A DNA stretch of 64,000 nt. It comes from Dendrophyllia cribrosa (lineage: Eukaryota > Cnidaria > Anthozoa > Scleractinia > Dendrophylliidae). The notes below the pieces were generated by a model. That model worked only from the letters and a program-made list of their open reading frames with translations. It searched no databases and was not told the DNA's origin. Both the position numbers and the translations under genes were made by a program. The DNA lies in NCBI GenBank assembly GCA_024195265.1, contig JAJLRJ010000003.1, positions 28,441,658 to 28,505,657 of the forward strand, in the 5' to 3' direction. Below, one piece after another: positions 38,246 through 46,787 of this stretch (within the stretch, counting starts at the first letter, position 1; each line of letters opens with the position of its first letter).

Positions 38246-38656
38246 TTACAGAAAGCGATAAGCCACATACCCACCCGCAAGCAGGGTGCCTCCAATGAAC
38301 GCAAGTTCGCCATTCTGTTGTTGTGGGCTGGGCTTGTAGAAGTCCAAGAACTGAGGCTCTTTGTAGTCTTTGATTTGTTTATCTGGTTGTGTTTGGTGCA
38401 TCTGGTTATACAAGTTTTTGCTAGCTTGGTGTTTAATCCGATCGTTGGCTGCAATCCAGTCAAGGAGCTTGGTGCGGTCCTTCTGGTATTTGGCGTAAGC
38501 CGCTTGGTATTGTTCAAGGGCTTTGTCGTGACGAATTTTCTCATCCATTGCTGCTTTTCCGTTAACACCAGACAGATATTTCGCGAGATAATTGCCGCCC
38601 GTGAAAGCAGCCGCATTAAGAACAGCACCAAGGGCCATTATTGCAATCGAGGCCAT
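38246..38656 (-). CDS. Polinton small membrane-associated protein (136 aa)
   Basis: Starts at 38654-38656 (MASIAIMALGAVLNAAAF). There is a hydrophobic N-terminus, a charged and glutamine-rich middle (YQAAYAKYQKDRTKLLDW) likely helical, and a hydrophobic C-terminal segment (LAFIGGTLLAGGYVAYRF). Stop TAA is 19 nt before the integrase start. Intact. It lies in the run of small late genes; a minor virion or membrane component is plausible from position, but function is unknown. Confidence 0.75.
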   Translation of the reverse strand: MASIAIMALGAVLNAAAFTGGNYLAKYLSGVNGKAAMDEKIRHDKALEQYQAAYAKYQKDRTKLLDWIAANDRIKHQASKNLYNQMHQTQPDKQIKDYKEPQFLDFYKPSPQQQNGELAFIGGTLLAGGYVAYRFL

Positions 38657-38667
38657 TGTTGTCGTGT

Positions 38668-38678
38668 GTATACATATG
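38668..38678 (-). promoter_or_regulatory. gap box GTATACATATG (136-aa gene)
   Basis: Exact 11-mer (CATATGTATAC when read with the gene), 11 nt before the ATG and 3 nt after the stop of the preceding gene. Confidence 0.6.
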
Positions 38679-38681
38679 ATT

Positions 38682-38903
38682 TTACATGTTGTCTGGTAGG
38701 ATTTTCTGGTCCTCGAGATATTTCTTCAGCGCGATGCTGCCAGCCATGACGGCTGTGAACTTGACGTAGTTCATTAAGCTTGCACTGGGGTCGGCAGTGA
38801 AGTTTTCTTTGATGGTCTTTTTCCCAATCCAACCAATACCGGCGACAAGGCCAGTGATTGTTGCGGCGTCGAGGATAGACTTCACAAGCTTGTTGTCAGA
38901 CAT
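38682..38903 (-). CDS. Polinton small membrane protein (73 aa)
   Basis: The ATG at 38901-38903 (MSDNKLVKSILDAA) is preferred over longer in-frame readings because the shared gap box lies 12 nt upstream. Two hydrophobic segments (ITGLVAGIGWIG and YVKFTAVMAGSIAL) flank a charged loop. Intact. Unknown function; position suggests a virion-associated or late protein. Confidence 0.7.
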   Translation of the reverse strand: MSDNKLVKSILDAATITGLVAGIGWIGKKTIKENFTADPSASLMNYVKFTAVMAGSIALKKYLEDQKILPDNM

Positions 38904-38915
38904 GGTTTGTGTGCA

Positions 38916-38926
38916 GTATACATATG
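38916..38926 (-). promoter_or_regulatory. gap box GTATACATATG (73-aa gene)
   Basis: Exact 11-mer, 12 nt before the ATG. Confidence 0.6.
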
Positions 38927-38998
38927 ATTTTTTATTTTTCTGACAGAACCTTTTGTGCGTCGGGCCAGACTGTTGAGTCTTTGTCGTCTCGTTCAACC

Positions 38999-39178
38999 TC
39001 AATCCTCGGACTCGGACTCGGACTCGGGCTCACTCGGTCTCGGTCTCGGTAACAGGTTCGTTACGAATTTTGTTGCCAATTTGTTAATTGTTTCAAAGGC
39101 GGCCACGTTTAATTCAGTCAATAAAAAAAGCGCACCTCCGATTGCAGCAACATCAATCACAGCCCAAAAAATATTCAT
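38999..39178 (-). CDS. Polinton single-pass membrane protein (59 aa, probably C-terminally shifted)
   Basis: The ATG at 39176-39178 (MNIFWAVIDVAAIGG) follows the shared box by 5 nt. The first ~25 residues form a membrane segment; the rest is basic/proline and then a Glu-Ser repeat coded by GAGTCC hexamers, ending at TGA 38999-39001. The gap to the next box is 72 bp, unlike the tight spacing elsewhere. A different frame continues open to a TAA directly next to the box at 38916, so an indel in the hexamer repeat probably cut the tail short. Confidence 0.6.
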   Translation of the reverse strand: MNIFWAVIDVAAIGGALFLLTELNVAAFETINKLATKFVTNLLPRPRPSEPESESESED

Positions 39179-39183
39179 GGTCA

Positions 39184-39194
39184 GTATACATATG
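39184..39194 (-). promoter_or_regulatory. gap box GTATACATATG (59-aa gene)
   Basis: Exact 11-mer, 5 nt before the ATG. Confidence 0.6.
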
Positions 39195-39199
39195 TTTTT

Positions 39200-39640
39200 T
39201 TATTCCACTTTTTTAATTCCTTGTCTTACCGGAATTCGAGATGGGGGTGTTGCAGCGGGTGTTGCTGCTGGTGTGTTTGATTTGCGCCCAAGCCTTTGCA
39301 TTATGGCTTCGCGTTGGTAATACACACCCGCAACAGAGACAACCAACCCTCCAAACCCCAGAATATAAAAGATTGAGTTGCTGTCACTTATTGTGTCACT
39401 TGTTGAGGGTTGGTTTGCAGCACTGGTGCCACTTGTTGAGGGTGCAGGCTTTTGTGCTTCGGCCTTTTTCTTTGCTTCACGGGCCAGGCGGTTGCGTTCT
39501 GCTAGCCTTTTACCAGAAGCAACACGGCCGGGGTTCTTTTCTGTTGCGGGCTTTCTTTTCGGGGTCTCAGAGGTAACACAGGAAGGTGTTGGAGTTGGAG
39601 TTTGAGTTTCTTCAGGGACCATCTCGAGTGGTGTGGCCAT
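39200..39640 (-). CDS. Polinton single-pass membrane protein with basic region (146 aa)
   Basis: Starts at 39638-39640 (MATPLEMVPEETQT). The Thr/Pro-rich N-terminus is followed by a strongly basic stretch (KRLAERNRLAREAKKK), a Ser/Thr-rich linker, one membrane helix (FYILGFGGLVVSVAGVYY) and a short basic tail. Intact. A basic DNA-binding or virion membrane role is possible but unproven. Confidence 0.72.
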   Translation of the reverse strand: MATPLEMVPEETQTPTPTPSCVTSETPKRKPATEKNPGRVASGKRLAERNRLAREAKKKAEAQKPAPSTSGTSAANQPSTSDTISDSNSIFYILGFGGLVVSVAGVYYQREAIMQRLGRKSNTPAATPAATPPSRIPVRQGIKKVE

Positions 39641-39644
39641 AGTG

Positions 39645-39654
39645 GGTATATATG
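39645..39654 (-). promoter_or_regulatory. gap box variant GGTATATATG (146-aa gene)
   Basis: Variant of the 11-mer, 4 nt before the ATG. Confidence 0.5.
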
Positions 39655-39723
39655 TGATTTTTTATTTTTACAAGATGTGATAAGTGTGCTGACAGGTTGC
39701 TGTCAGGTTCCAGCCAGGTTCCT

Positions 39724-40353
39724 TCAAGGTTCCTTCAAGGTCACCCCAGGTCCCAGCCCAACTTCATCAAAGCCCTCAAGTGGATAGCCTTCACTGTCTC
39801 TGGTTGGATGTGTGGGTGGGGGTTGGGGTTGGGGGTCCAATTCTATCAAGTCAGGCTTGTGATCAGGCCCTCGTTCAAGCTTGATGTGTTTTGTTGTGAT
39901 GAGAGCAGCATTGGCAAGTGCCAGCCATCGTCCGCATCGCATGGCAAGAGCCCCAGCAAGATTTGACAGCTCCTGGTTGATGATGTAGTCGTTCTTGAGT
40001 TCTTGCTGCAACTCCTTGACATCCTCAACCGGGAACACCATGCCAACGCCTTTGGACATGAGCATGATGGCGGAATCAATTAGGGATTCGGTTGTCTTGT
40101 TACTTATGTAGGCCTCGTACCTTTTGCAGTACTTGTCAACGTCCTTGTCTGACAACCGCTTGACATGATCATGTGTGAGCTGCACGCCGATAGCTTCTTT
40201 GGCTTTGCCACTTGAAACAAGGATTGCCAGCTTCTCACGTTTGGCAGGAATGTCGTTGTCACCAACTATCCCTGTGGGAGGTGTGGTATCAGGGGTGGCC
40301 TCCAGCATCTGCATTACTTCGAAAACGGCCTGGTCTTCAGCTGCTTGTGCCAT
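39724..40353 (-). pseudogene. Polinton conserved protein (209 aa), tail shifted by an 11-bp duplication
   Basis: The ATG at 40351-40353 (MAQAAEDQAVFEVMQ) is 3 nt after an exact gap box. The body is helical and charged; the C-terminus has a proline run (PQPQPPPTHPT). An 11-bp unit gttccttcaag is tandemly repeated at 39718-39739 and shifts the frame, giving TGA at 39724-39726; without the extra copy the frame would run on to a TAA adjoining the next box. So the listed protein probably lost about 20 residues. No recognised family. Confidence 0.7.
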
Positions 40354-40356
40354 CAG

Positions 40357-40367
40357 GTATACATATG
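40357..40367 (-). promoter_or_regulatory. gap box GTATACATATG (209-aa gene)
   Basis: Exact 11-mer, 3 nt before the ATG. Confidence 0.6.
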
Positions 40368-40372
40368 TGTTT

Positions 40373-40612
40373 TTATTTTTCAATAATTCTCTTGATGTCG
40401 GGCAAAAGAGTTTCAAGCTCTCGTATAAGCCCCGCCATGGTGTCGGGCATAGAATTCAGCCGCAATGGATATCTGTTGAGAAGCATGAGGCGCAGATCTT
40501 CCTCACCAGCGGCTTTGATAATTTTGTTTTGCGCATCAAGTGTGTGTTTGTGCAATTCATCCAAAAGCTGTGAAAGCACAGTGAGCTTGTGTAGGTTGAT
40601 TGGCGCATTCAT
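40373..40612 (-). CDS. Polinton small helical protein (79 aa)
   Basis: The ATG at 40610-40612 (MNAPINLHKLTVLSQ) is chosen because the gap box variant lies directly upstream. Predicted all-helical with leucine spacing (LRLMLLNRYPLRL), no membrane segment. Intact. Unknown function. Confidence 0.68.
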   Translation of the reverse strand: MNAPINLHKLTVLSQLLDELHKHTLDAQNKIIKAAGEEDLRLMLLNRYPLRLNSMPDTMAGLIRELETLLPDIKRIIEK

Positions 40613-40614
40613 GG

Positions 40615-40624
40615 CATGTATATG
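40615..40624 (-). promoter_or_regulatory. gap box variant CATGTATATG (79-aa gene)
   Basis: Degenerate copy of the box, 2 nt before the ATG, between the 79-aa gene and the ATPase stop. Confidence 0.45.
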
Positions 40625-40631
40625 TGTGTGT

Positions 40632-41231
40632 TTAAACCTTGTACTCAATTCCATACGGGTGCCTTAAAGAGAAAACCAGGTGGGAGAACTTGCGGGATTT
40701 GAGCCTTGCGATAAGCTCTTTGTACTCCTCGTGGGAGAGCTCGCCGGCATAATCTTCGAAGATGGCCTTAGTTGTCTTGCTGGAGGGTGTGTAAAAGAGC
40801 ACGATCGCTGCAATATCATCACGATATGGCTTGGCAATGCTGGTGATCTGCTGGGTCAAGACCCACACGGATATGCCGTCATGCCTTGCGCTGAACCCCA
40901 GATTGACCAGCTGGCTCGTGCGCCCTTTGACATCTTTGGAGGCGGCGCAGTCATCGAGAATGAATAAAGTGTTGGTGCATGTGAAAAAGAAGCTCGCCAA
41001 CTTCAACCAGTCTTCGATTTCATGCTGTTGGCAGACAATCACGAAGATGTGCGGATCGCGGTCCACGAAGCCATCGTATGTCTTGTTCTTGACAAATGTG
41101 GGGCAGAATAAAACGATGTAGTCAAAACAACCCCTAAAGGGGCCTCGCAGTTGGTTTAGAAGATACTGTGTCTTGCCAGAGTTAGTGGGGCCCACGATTA
41201 GTGCATTGAATGGCAGCTTTCTTGGGTCCAT
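40632..41231 (-). CDS. ATP: Polinton genome-packaging ATPase
   Basis: 199 residues from the ATG at 41229-41231 (MDPRKLPFNA). Walker A is GPTNSGKT (residues 14-21) and Walker B LFILDD (89-94); a conserved VLTQQ segment follows near 124-128. This is the FtsK/HerA-superfamily ATPase of the A32/Polinton type that pumps DNA into the capsid. All key residues are present and the gene is intact. There is no gap box directly before it; its 5' end overlaps an 80-aa frame that does have a box, so both may be read from one mRNA, or the two frames may once have been one. Confidence 0.93.
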   Translation of the reverse strand: MDPRKLPFNALIVGPTNSGKTQYLLNQLRGPFRGCFDYIVLFCPTFVKNKTYDGFVDRDPHIFVIVCQQHEIEDWLKLASFFFTCTNTLFILDDCAASKDVKGRTSQLVNLGFSARHDGISVWVLTQQITSIAKPYRDDIAAIVLFYTPSSKTTKAIFEDYAGELSHEEYKELIARLKSRKFSHLVFSLRHPYGIEYKV

Positions 41232-41424
41232 AACCAACACCTATATTAGTTGGTTTGCAAACAATTGGTTCATGTGTTGGTGGGGAGGGTGCCATTGCCA
41301 GAAGTCTTTGTATTTTATTGAGTGATAATGGTCCGGTGGATGGCAGGGGAGCCGGCTTAGCATAGAAGTTGCTCTTGTTTGTTGCTTGTTGCTTGTTTCT
41401 TGTTTCTTGTTGTTTTGTGGGCAT
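41182..41424 (-). CDS. 80-aa frame overlapping the ATPase start
   Basis: Begins at 41422-41424 (MPTKQQETRNKQQ), right after an extended TATATATG box, and overlaps the ATPase by 50 bp in another frame. It is basic and proline-rich (KPAPLPSTGPLSL) without a membrane helix. It could be a real small protein in a two-gene mRNA, or the N-terminal part of the ATPase cut off by a frameshift near 41230-41250. The sequence does not decide between these. Confidence 0.5.
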   Translation of the reverse strand: MPTKQQETRNKQQATNKSNFYAKPAPLPSTGPLSLNKIQRLLAMAPSPPTHEPIVCKPTNIGVGYGPKKAAIQCTNRGPH

Positions 41425-41446
41425 GGTATATATATATATATATATG
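41425..41446 (-). promoter_or_regulatory. extended TATA-type gap box (80-aa frame/ATPase)
   Basis: ggTATATATATA...TATATG run between the capsid stop codon (41448-41450) and the 80-aa start; a lengthened version of the box. Confidence 0.5.
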
Positions 41447-41447
41447 T

Positions 41448-42698
41448 CTAGTACTGTACAGATTCCAGCTGCCTTTCCATGATGTTTATCTGTGAGTGTG
41501 AGATGGTGAAGATGTGGCAGAGTGCGTTTCCCGAGCCTTTGCCGTCTCGTTCGATCTCGAGTTGCACGCCATCCTGTGTGTTGACGAGCCGTTGGCCGCT
41601 GCCGTGCAGGGATGTGTCAGCCATGGACCGCAGGTCAATCCAGAGACCAAACTTGTTGCCTGTGAGATATTTGGTCAGGTTCATGTTTGGCCTGCTGCAC
41701 GTGTGTTTGGTGAAGTATCGGTATATTTCATTCCACATGTCAGTACCACTGGTGCCCTCGTTGTAGATCCTGTTTGGAACACCATTGACTGTGACCTTAA
41801 CTTTGGTGATGTCGGGATTGAAATAGTGCTCAGTGTCCCTGGCACCCGCTGCATAGGGATTGATGAACAGCAAGAGGATGCCCTTTAGAGACCGGCGTTG
41901 TGGGTTAACCCGAAGATTCAGCTGAGTGTCAACACCTTTTGTGAAGGGATGCACCCGATCTCGCATTACGAGGTCATAGGCAAACTCCTTGGCATCAGTG
42001 TAAGTGCTTGTTGCCTCGTCGGCCAGACTCTTACTTCTGATCGTCTCATACTCCAGCTGGATGTTTTCCAACTTGTACACGAGCTTGCTTGTATCTGAGC
42101 CTCAGACAACTTGGGATGCGGGGGCGAGGGTTAGTTTGAAGACCAGATCATTGAATAACGCTTGAGGATATATGATTCCGTGATCAGTTAAGATTTGGTG
42201 ATCCAGTTTGATGCGGTACTTATTCTTGTGTATTGTTTCCAGCTTGTTCTCTGCATCCACACTGGATGTCTTCTTGTCGCCAGCACCAGAGCGAATCTTA
42301 CATAAATCCACACTCTGGATGCCCTCCATAAGCATATTTTCCCGCTCATCGATCGATTTAAATAGGTCTTCGAAGATCTTGTAGATGTCGTACCCAACCA
42401 TGTCCTGGACAGTGGTGGCGGCAAACTTTACAACTAACCTGTCCACCAGGGCCCGAGAAACATTTTGCACGAGATAGTTGTTTGCATGGCCGCCGGCTAG
42501 GTTGATGTTGAACACCAGTGCAAGTGAGCCGGACACAATAACATCGTGCTCGCCAAGCTTAGGCACCGAGACGTACAGTGTCTCGCCGGGATTAGCCTCA
42601 GAAGGGTTGAATGTGATGCGCTTAACGGTTCGCTCTGCCTTCATGGCGCCCAGTGTCTTTTCACTGTGAGATGGAAGTAGATTCGGTTGCACAGCCAT
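41448..42698 (-). pseudogene. MCP: Polinton major capsid protein, one in-frame stop
   Basis: 417 codons from the ATG at 42696-42698 (MAVQPNLLPSHSEKT) to TAG 41448-41450. Codon 199 is TGA (42102-42104), and the same frame stays open on both sides, so a single nonsense change (a CGA to TGA transition would suffice) is the likely lesion. The second half carries the conserved capsid signature NKFGLWIDLRSM and SGQRLVNTQDGVQLEIER. The family is a double jelly-roll major capsid protein that forms the icosahedral shell. It is divergent from the 488-aa gene across a 42-bp gap. Confidence 0.88.
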
Positions 42699-42740
42699 GG
42701 TATATATTTGTGTTTTTAAAATTTATATTTATATATCATC
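42699..42740. promoter_or_regulatory. 42-bp divergent promoter, capsid / coiled-coil genes
   Basis: Only 42 bp separate two divergent start codons. The gap holds ggtatatatttg toward the capsid gene and ttatatatcatc toward the 488-aa gene, separated by an AT-only core. Confidence 0.55.
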
Positions 42741-44207
42741 ATGGCAGAAGGCGGTTTTGATCTAATACCTAAGACAACTGACACAGACCATCTCATCCCA
42801 GACAAAGGGGATGGCGATGATGATGGTAACAACCCATGGGATCAATGTAATATGACAGAAGAAGAATACTACAATGAATTGACCCAGGGCCTCAAAGACC
42901 CTGACCCCGACACCACGCAACCCTTTATCCCAGGTGCTGCTTCCACACAATCTGGCGAACAAGTGCCTATGGCCACAAGAACAAGGTTGCCCCAAGAACA
43001 AGGGTCAAACACTGCAGAAACCTCTTTCATTACAGGGGATACTCAAGGCCGGCGGTTGCTAACCAGAGATGAAATGGCCTTTTCCGAAGTTAAGGAAGAG
43101 TTTACCAGCGCAGACAGAAATCAACTTAATTTTCGGTACGAGCCGAAACCAAAATCAGGTGGGGCCATCATCGAGGTAAAATATCATACTAGAGACAAAT
43201 GGTATCCTCTTTACACAAAAAGCCGTGGGGCTGACGAAAAGACTCTCAACGCTTCTCTTCCCAAAGAGATCAAAGCTGCTCTAGGAAAGTCTTTGACTGA
43301 AGAGTTTAATGAAACAAATGCTGCATTTGAAGCAAATCAAAAAGAACTGGAAGCAAAACAAAAACAACTACAACAAAAAGAACAAATGGCTGCTGATGCA
43401 CAAAAACTTCACCGCGACATGGATGCCCACAGAAATAGAATCAAAGAGATTGATGCCAAGAAGCAAGAGATAGAAGATGCACATGGGCCGCTGGATACGG
43501 AGGCATTACAAAGACTGAAAAATGAAGAGAGAGCTCTTGAATCTGAGAACAAAGCCATACAAAAAGAACTGGACAAGATGCAAAAAGCTGCCCAAGAAGC
43601 AGACAAACTACAAAAAGACATCGACAAACTAAAACTTGATGAAAGGGGCTTTGAAAGACGCTTAGAGGAACTTAGAGCAAAAAAGGACGTCATAAAACCA
43701 CTGGACGAACTGAAACAGAACAAAGAAGAGCTTGAACGACAGAACGCTGAAGACAAGCGCATCATAGAGGATGAGAACACTTCTCCCTCTGAAAGAGAAG
43801 CCGCGGAAGCCCGGGTTGCTGAACGTGAAGAAGAGCTAGCAAGGGTCAATACAGAAATTGAGGTGCGGGAAAGGCAAAGGCCCTTGCTAGAGAGGGTTAG
43901 AGAAATCTTCAAGAAATACGGATGGACACTGCAAGCGATTGTTCTGGCAGCTGGCATCACTATCAGCGCTGTGGTACTCGCCACCTTGAACGGCCTGGCA
44001 AGAGCCACCAAGGCTATTGGAAATGGGCTTAAAGAGCTTGGCAAAAAGGCAGCTGCCGCCTTGCCTGGCCTTATCGGCTCAATTGTGAGCTTCATCTTTA
44101 AAGCGGCTGGGTCGCTCATTTCCTTTCTTGGTGAACACGCTTGGCTGCTCATCCTTGCCGTGGTGGCCTTCTTAGTTGAAAGGATCACCAAGCGTGCAAA
44201 GTCTTGA
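42741..44207 (+). CDS. Polinton coiled-coil membrane protein (488 aa)
   Basis: Starts MAEGGFDLIPKTTD. The acidic, disordered N-terminal ~110 residues are followed by a globular stretch with KYHTRDKWYPLYTK. Residues ~185-385 are a long Lys/Glu/Gln-rich coiled coil. The C-terminus has a helix (LQAIVLAAGITISAVVLATL, ~399-420) and a hydrophobic region (AALPGLIGSIVSFIFKAA, LLILAVVAFLVERI) with intervening basic residues. It is intact, unlike most neighbours. Length, coil and terminal hydrophobic helices suggest a virion membrane-active or spike-like component; this is inference from architecture only. Confidence 0.8.
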   Translation: MAEGGFDLIPKTTDTDHLIPDKGDGDDDGNNPWDQCNMTEEEYYNELTQGLKDPDPDTTQPFIPGAASTQSGEQVPMATRTRLPQEQGSNTAETSFITGDTQGRRLLTRDEMAFSEVKEEFTSADRNQLNFRYEPKPKSGGAIIEVKYHTRDKWYPLYTKSRGADEKTLNASLPKEIKAALGKSLTEEFNETNAAFEANQKELEAKQKQLQQKEQMAADAQKLHRDMDAHRNRIKEIDAKKQEIEDAHGPLDTEALQRLKNEERALESENKAIQKELDKMQKAAQEADKLQKDIDKLKLDERGFERRLEELRAKKDVIKPLDELKQNKEELERQNAEDKRIIEDENTSPSEREAAEARVAEREEELARVNTEIEVRERQRPLLERVREIFKKYGWTLQAIVLAAGITISAVVLATLNGLARATKAIGNGLKELGKKAAAALPGLIGSIVSFIFKAAGSLISFLGEHAWLLILAVVAFLVERITKRAKS

Positions 44208-44216
44208 GATTTGCGC

Positions 44217-46045
44217 TTATCTAAACCAAACGAAAACGCCTGCTAAAGCAAGCGCACCCACAGCCATGAGTGCCTTGTTTACGTGATGCGGGTCGGGTTG
44301 GGGTGGTGTTGATGGAGTTGTTTCTGGTGTTGGGGTTGGTTGTGGTGTGGGTGTTGGGGTGGGCTGTGATGTTTTGCTTGTGGCTGGGGCTGGCGCGATG
44401 CCCTGCGCCTGTGTAGCCTGTTTATGTATCGGGTTTGATGGGTGACTGTTTGGTGGATTAATCTTTGTTGGCCCACTGTCCATGTGGTGAAGTGAGGCTT
44501 TTTTTGTGCCCAGATTAACATCATTGTTAACACCCAGCTTCATCCCTTGCGTTGCCTCCTTTAGATTGTTGTTATACCCGATAACGCTCTCTGTGTTGAT
44601 AACCATTCGTGATGGCATGAGCCAGCTTCCGGGTGCTGTCGCAAAGTCTAGGCGCACTTTTGTTGCTTGGATGGCAAGCTGGTAACGCTGCACGCTTGTT
44701 GCGATGTCGTTCAGTATTATGGCCTCCTCTAGATGAGTGAGGAATACTCTCTGCGTTTCGAACGCCCGGCCTCCTCTTCCAATTATGCTGCTGCGGGTTT
44801 TGGCTTGTGAACCAAGAATGCAGTACACAAAGGCGTCGATTGATTGGTTCATACGCGCGAGCCCTGGCTGTGTTAACCCCTGTGCGTAATTTGGCACAAA
44901 GTGCTCGAACTGGGTGTCCGCCCCTTGGTCGTTGCGGACGAAAGATATTCCATTGGCGCGATAGTTGGGGTCTTTTCTGTCAGTCACGCGCTCATCATTG
45001 AATAGAGCTAGATCGGGATCGGGGAAGTTGTAATCGGTAGAAATGTTGCCTAAGCCAGTTGCCCAAATGTACACATTTCCAAGACCGTGGTTCTTGCCGT
45101 ATGTGAAACGGAAGTCAGAACTGGGGTCGATACCGAACTCTATGCAAATCTTCTTGTAAGCGTCGATGTTGTATTTGTTGTCTTTCTGGTTGAATGGGGG
45201 GTCGTCTGGCAAAGCACTCACGCTTTGTTCCCCACCCATCTTGTAAAGAATTCGCCTTGTTGTGAAATAAACGTGAAACCGGTAAAATGACCTTAACTGT
45301 GGTGTTAAGGATAGACTGGAGTTCTTGTCGAAGAGAATGTCACGCGAGATTCCACATCCGGTTGTTGCACACCACAGTGCGAAGGAGAGTTGTTGTGGCC
45401 AAAAACTCATATGCGGGCTGCCGAGCCACTTTCTTCCATATTTCGCAGTTGTGAATGAAATCTGTGTGTCCCTGAAGATATTTCTGTATTTCGTTGTGAA
45501 ATAATCAGTTGGCGTGACGTAAATCTTTTGCGCTTCGTCGTTCAAGATTGCGCCGATCATTATATCCTTGTCTATTGTGGTGGAGAAATCAACAGCTGGG
45601 ATTGGCTTTTTTATATTTCGAGTCATCGATAGCTGATAGGGAAAACCACCGTCTTGATGGAGACCAAGAGCGTCTTTCATGGCTTGAGTCCAATCTTTGT
45701 GGGGCATTCTTGTAACGAGAGCCCATGAGCCAGGGCCATTTTTATAAAGCACTTCCCCTGTGGCGGTTTTGTGGTCCTCGCCAAACTCTACTTGCACTTC
45801 AAAGTGGGACATATCAGCACGCGGGAAACGCTTTTTGAAGTCTGAGATCGCCTTGGCCTTGGCCGCGGCAGAGAGCTTTGCTGCTTCTGGTGTTCTCATC
45901 CAGGCTAGTGGATCTGGGGGTGGCTTTACATGGCTATAGGCGTATGGGGTTGAATTAAAAGGGGGTGGGGGCTATAATTGTGACTACCAATGTTTAGACC
46001 AAGATTTGAATTGGGATTAAATCCACCGGGCCGTCTGCCAAACAT
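44217..46045 (-). pseudogene. large Polinton protein (~610 aa), frameshifted near its N-terminus
   Basis: An uninterrupted 560-codon frame ends at 44217 and reads back to an ATG at 45897-45899 (MRTPEAAKLSAA) and beyond. The better start is the ATG at 46043-46045 (MFGRRPGGFNPNSN), which sits beside the divergent promoter; the two frames meet at a CCCCCACCCCC tract (45962-45970) where an indel is likely. Conserved-looking segments are GPGSWALVTRMPHKDW, VTPTDYFTTKYRNIF and LWCATTGCGIS. A Thr/Pro-rich linker precedes a C-terminal membrane helix (ALMAVGALALAGVFVWF). It looks like a structural protein by place and size; the family is not assigned. Confidence 0.75.
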
Positions 46046-46089
46046 GATTGTATATATTTATATTTTAAAAAGTAATTATATATGCAATC
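46046..46089. promoter_or_regulatory. 44-bp palindromic divergent promoter, ~610-aa gene / penton
   Basis: The two start codons are mirror images: catgattgtatatat on the left and the complement of ccatgattgcatatat on the right, with a T/A-only centre. Both genes thus have the same TATATA-ATTG-ATG layout. Confidence 0.6.
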
Positions 46090-46764
46090 ATGGTTGTGTT
46101 AACAATCGTCGCGCCTTCGAACCCTCATACAATCTACTTCGACCACCCGCTTCCGAAACCGAGTTACATACGGCTCATCTCTTGCTCATTTATCAATTCG
46201 TGGCATAATTTCAAACAAAGAGGACAAATATCAATAAAACCTAGAGGCTCAGATGCCCAACCCGTTATAATTGACATTGAGCCTGGGTTTTACACTCCTA
46301 GTACTTTGGCACAAACGATAGTTGATAAATATGCAGAAGAAAATGTGGAGATAAATGTAAAACCATATACAACTCTTGGCGCTATGGTGATTTTGAACCC
46401 AGGGGGTAAAAAACTAATAGGTCTTTCCAATAATCTTAGATTATTATTTGGCAATGACACACAAACACCCCCTCATATAACCACTAAAAAATTCAATTCA
46501 CCAAGAACTTACTTTATCCACTGTGATCTGGTTGATAAAGAACAAAACCTCCTCAATGGTAAGCCTTCGACAGTTTTGGCTCGGTTTGATATTCGTGGAA
46601 AAGCTTTTGAGAAGGTGTTTTACGAAACAACACAGCAGAACGTCTTGCGTGACGTCTCGTCTGGCGATTATGCAAATAGCATAACACTGTCAGTGAGGGA
46701 TGAGAACAATGACCTCTTCAACTTCAATGGCATGCCTTTGGAATTTGAAGTTGAGATAAATTAA
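46090..46764 (+). CDS. mCP: Polinton minor capsid (penton) protein
   Basis: 224 residues, intact, from ATG 46090 (MVVLTIVAPSNPHTIYF) to TAA 46762-46764. Conserved landmarks in the C-terminal half are YFIHCDLVDKEQNLLNGKPS, LARFDIRGKAFEKV and FNFNGMPLEFEVEIN, as in single jelly-roll penton proteins of Polintons, which fill the capsid vertices. Divergent from the ~610-aa gene and followed 23 bp later by the next gene with a gap box in between. Confidence 0.9.
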   Translation: MVVLTIVAPSNPHTIYFDHPLPKPSYIRLISCSFINSWHNFKQRGQISIKPRGSDAQPVIIDIEPGFYTPSTLAQTIVDKYAEENVEINVKPYTTLGAMVILNPGGKKLIGLSNNLRLLFGNDTQTPPHITTKKFNSPRTYFIHCDLVDKEQNLLNGKPSTVLARFDIRGKAFEKVFYETTQQNVLRDVSSGDYANSITLSVRDENNDLFNFNGMPLEFEVEIN

Positions 46765-46769
46765 AAAAT

Positions 46770-46780
46770 CATATATATAC
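46770..46780 (+). promoter_or_regulatory. gap box CATATATATAC on the plus strand
   Basis: Same box as in the minus-strand cluster, here in plus orientation, 7 nt before the ATG at 46788 and 5 nt after the penton stop. Confidence 0.55.
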
Positions 46781-46787
46781 CCACGCC

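Noticed and set aside
43409..44191. 260-codon minus-strand frame inside the 488-aa gene
   Set aside because: It is the antisense of the Lys/Glu coiled coil (Ser/Leu/Phe-rich), without a box or start context; the plus-strand protein has coherent architecture.
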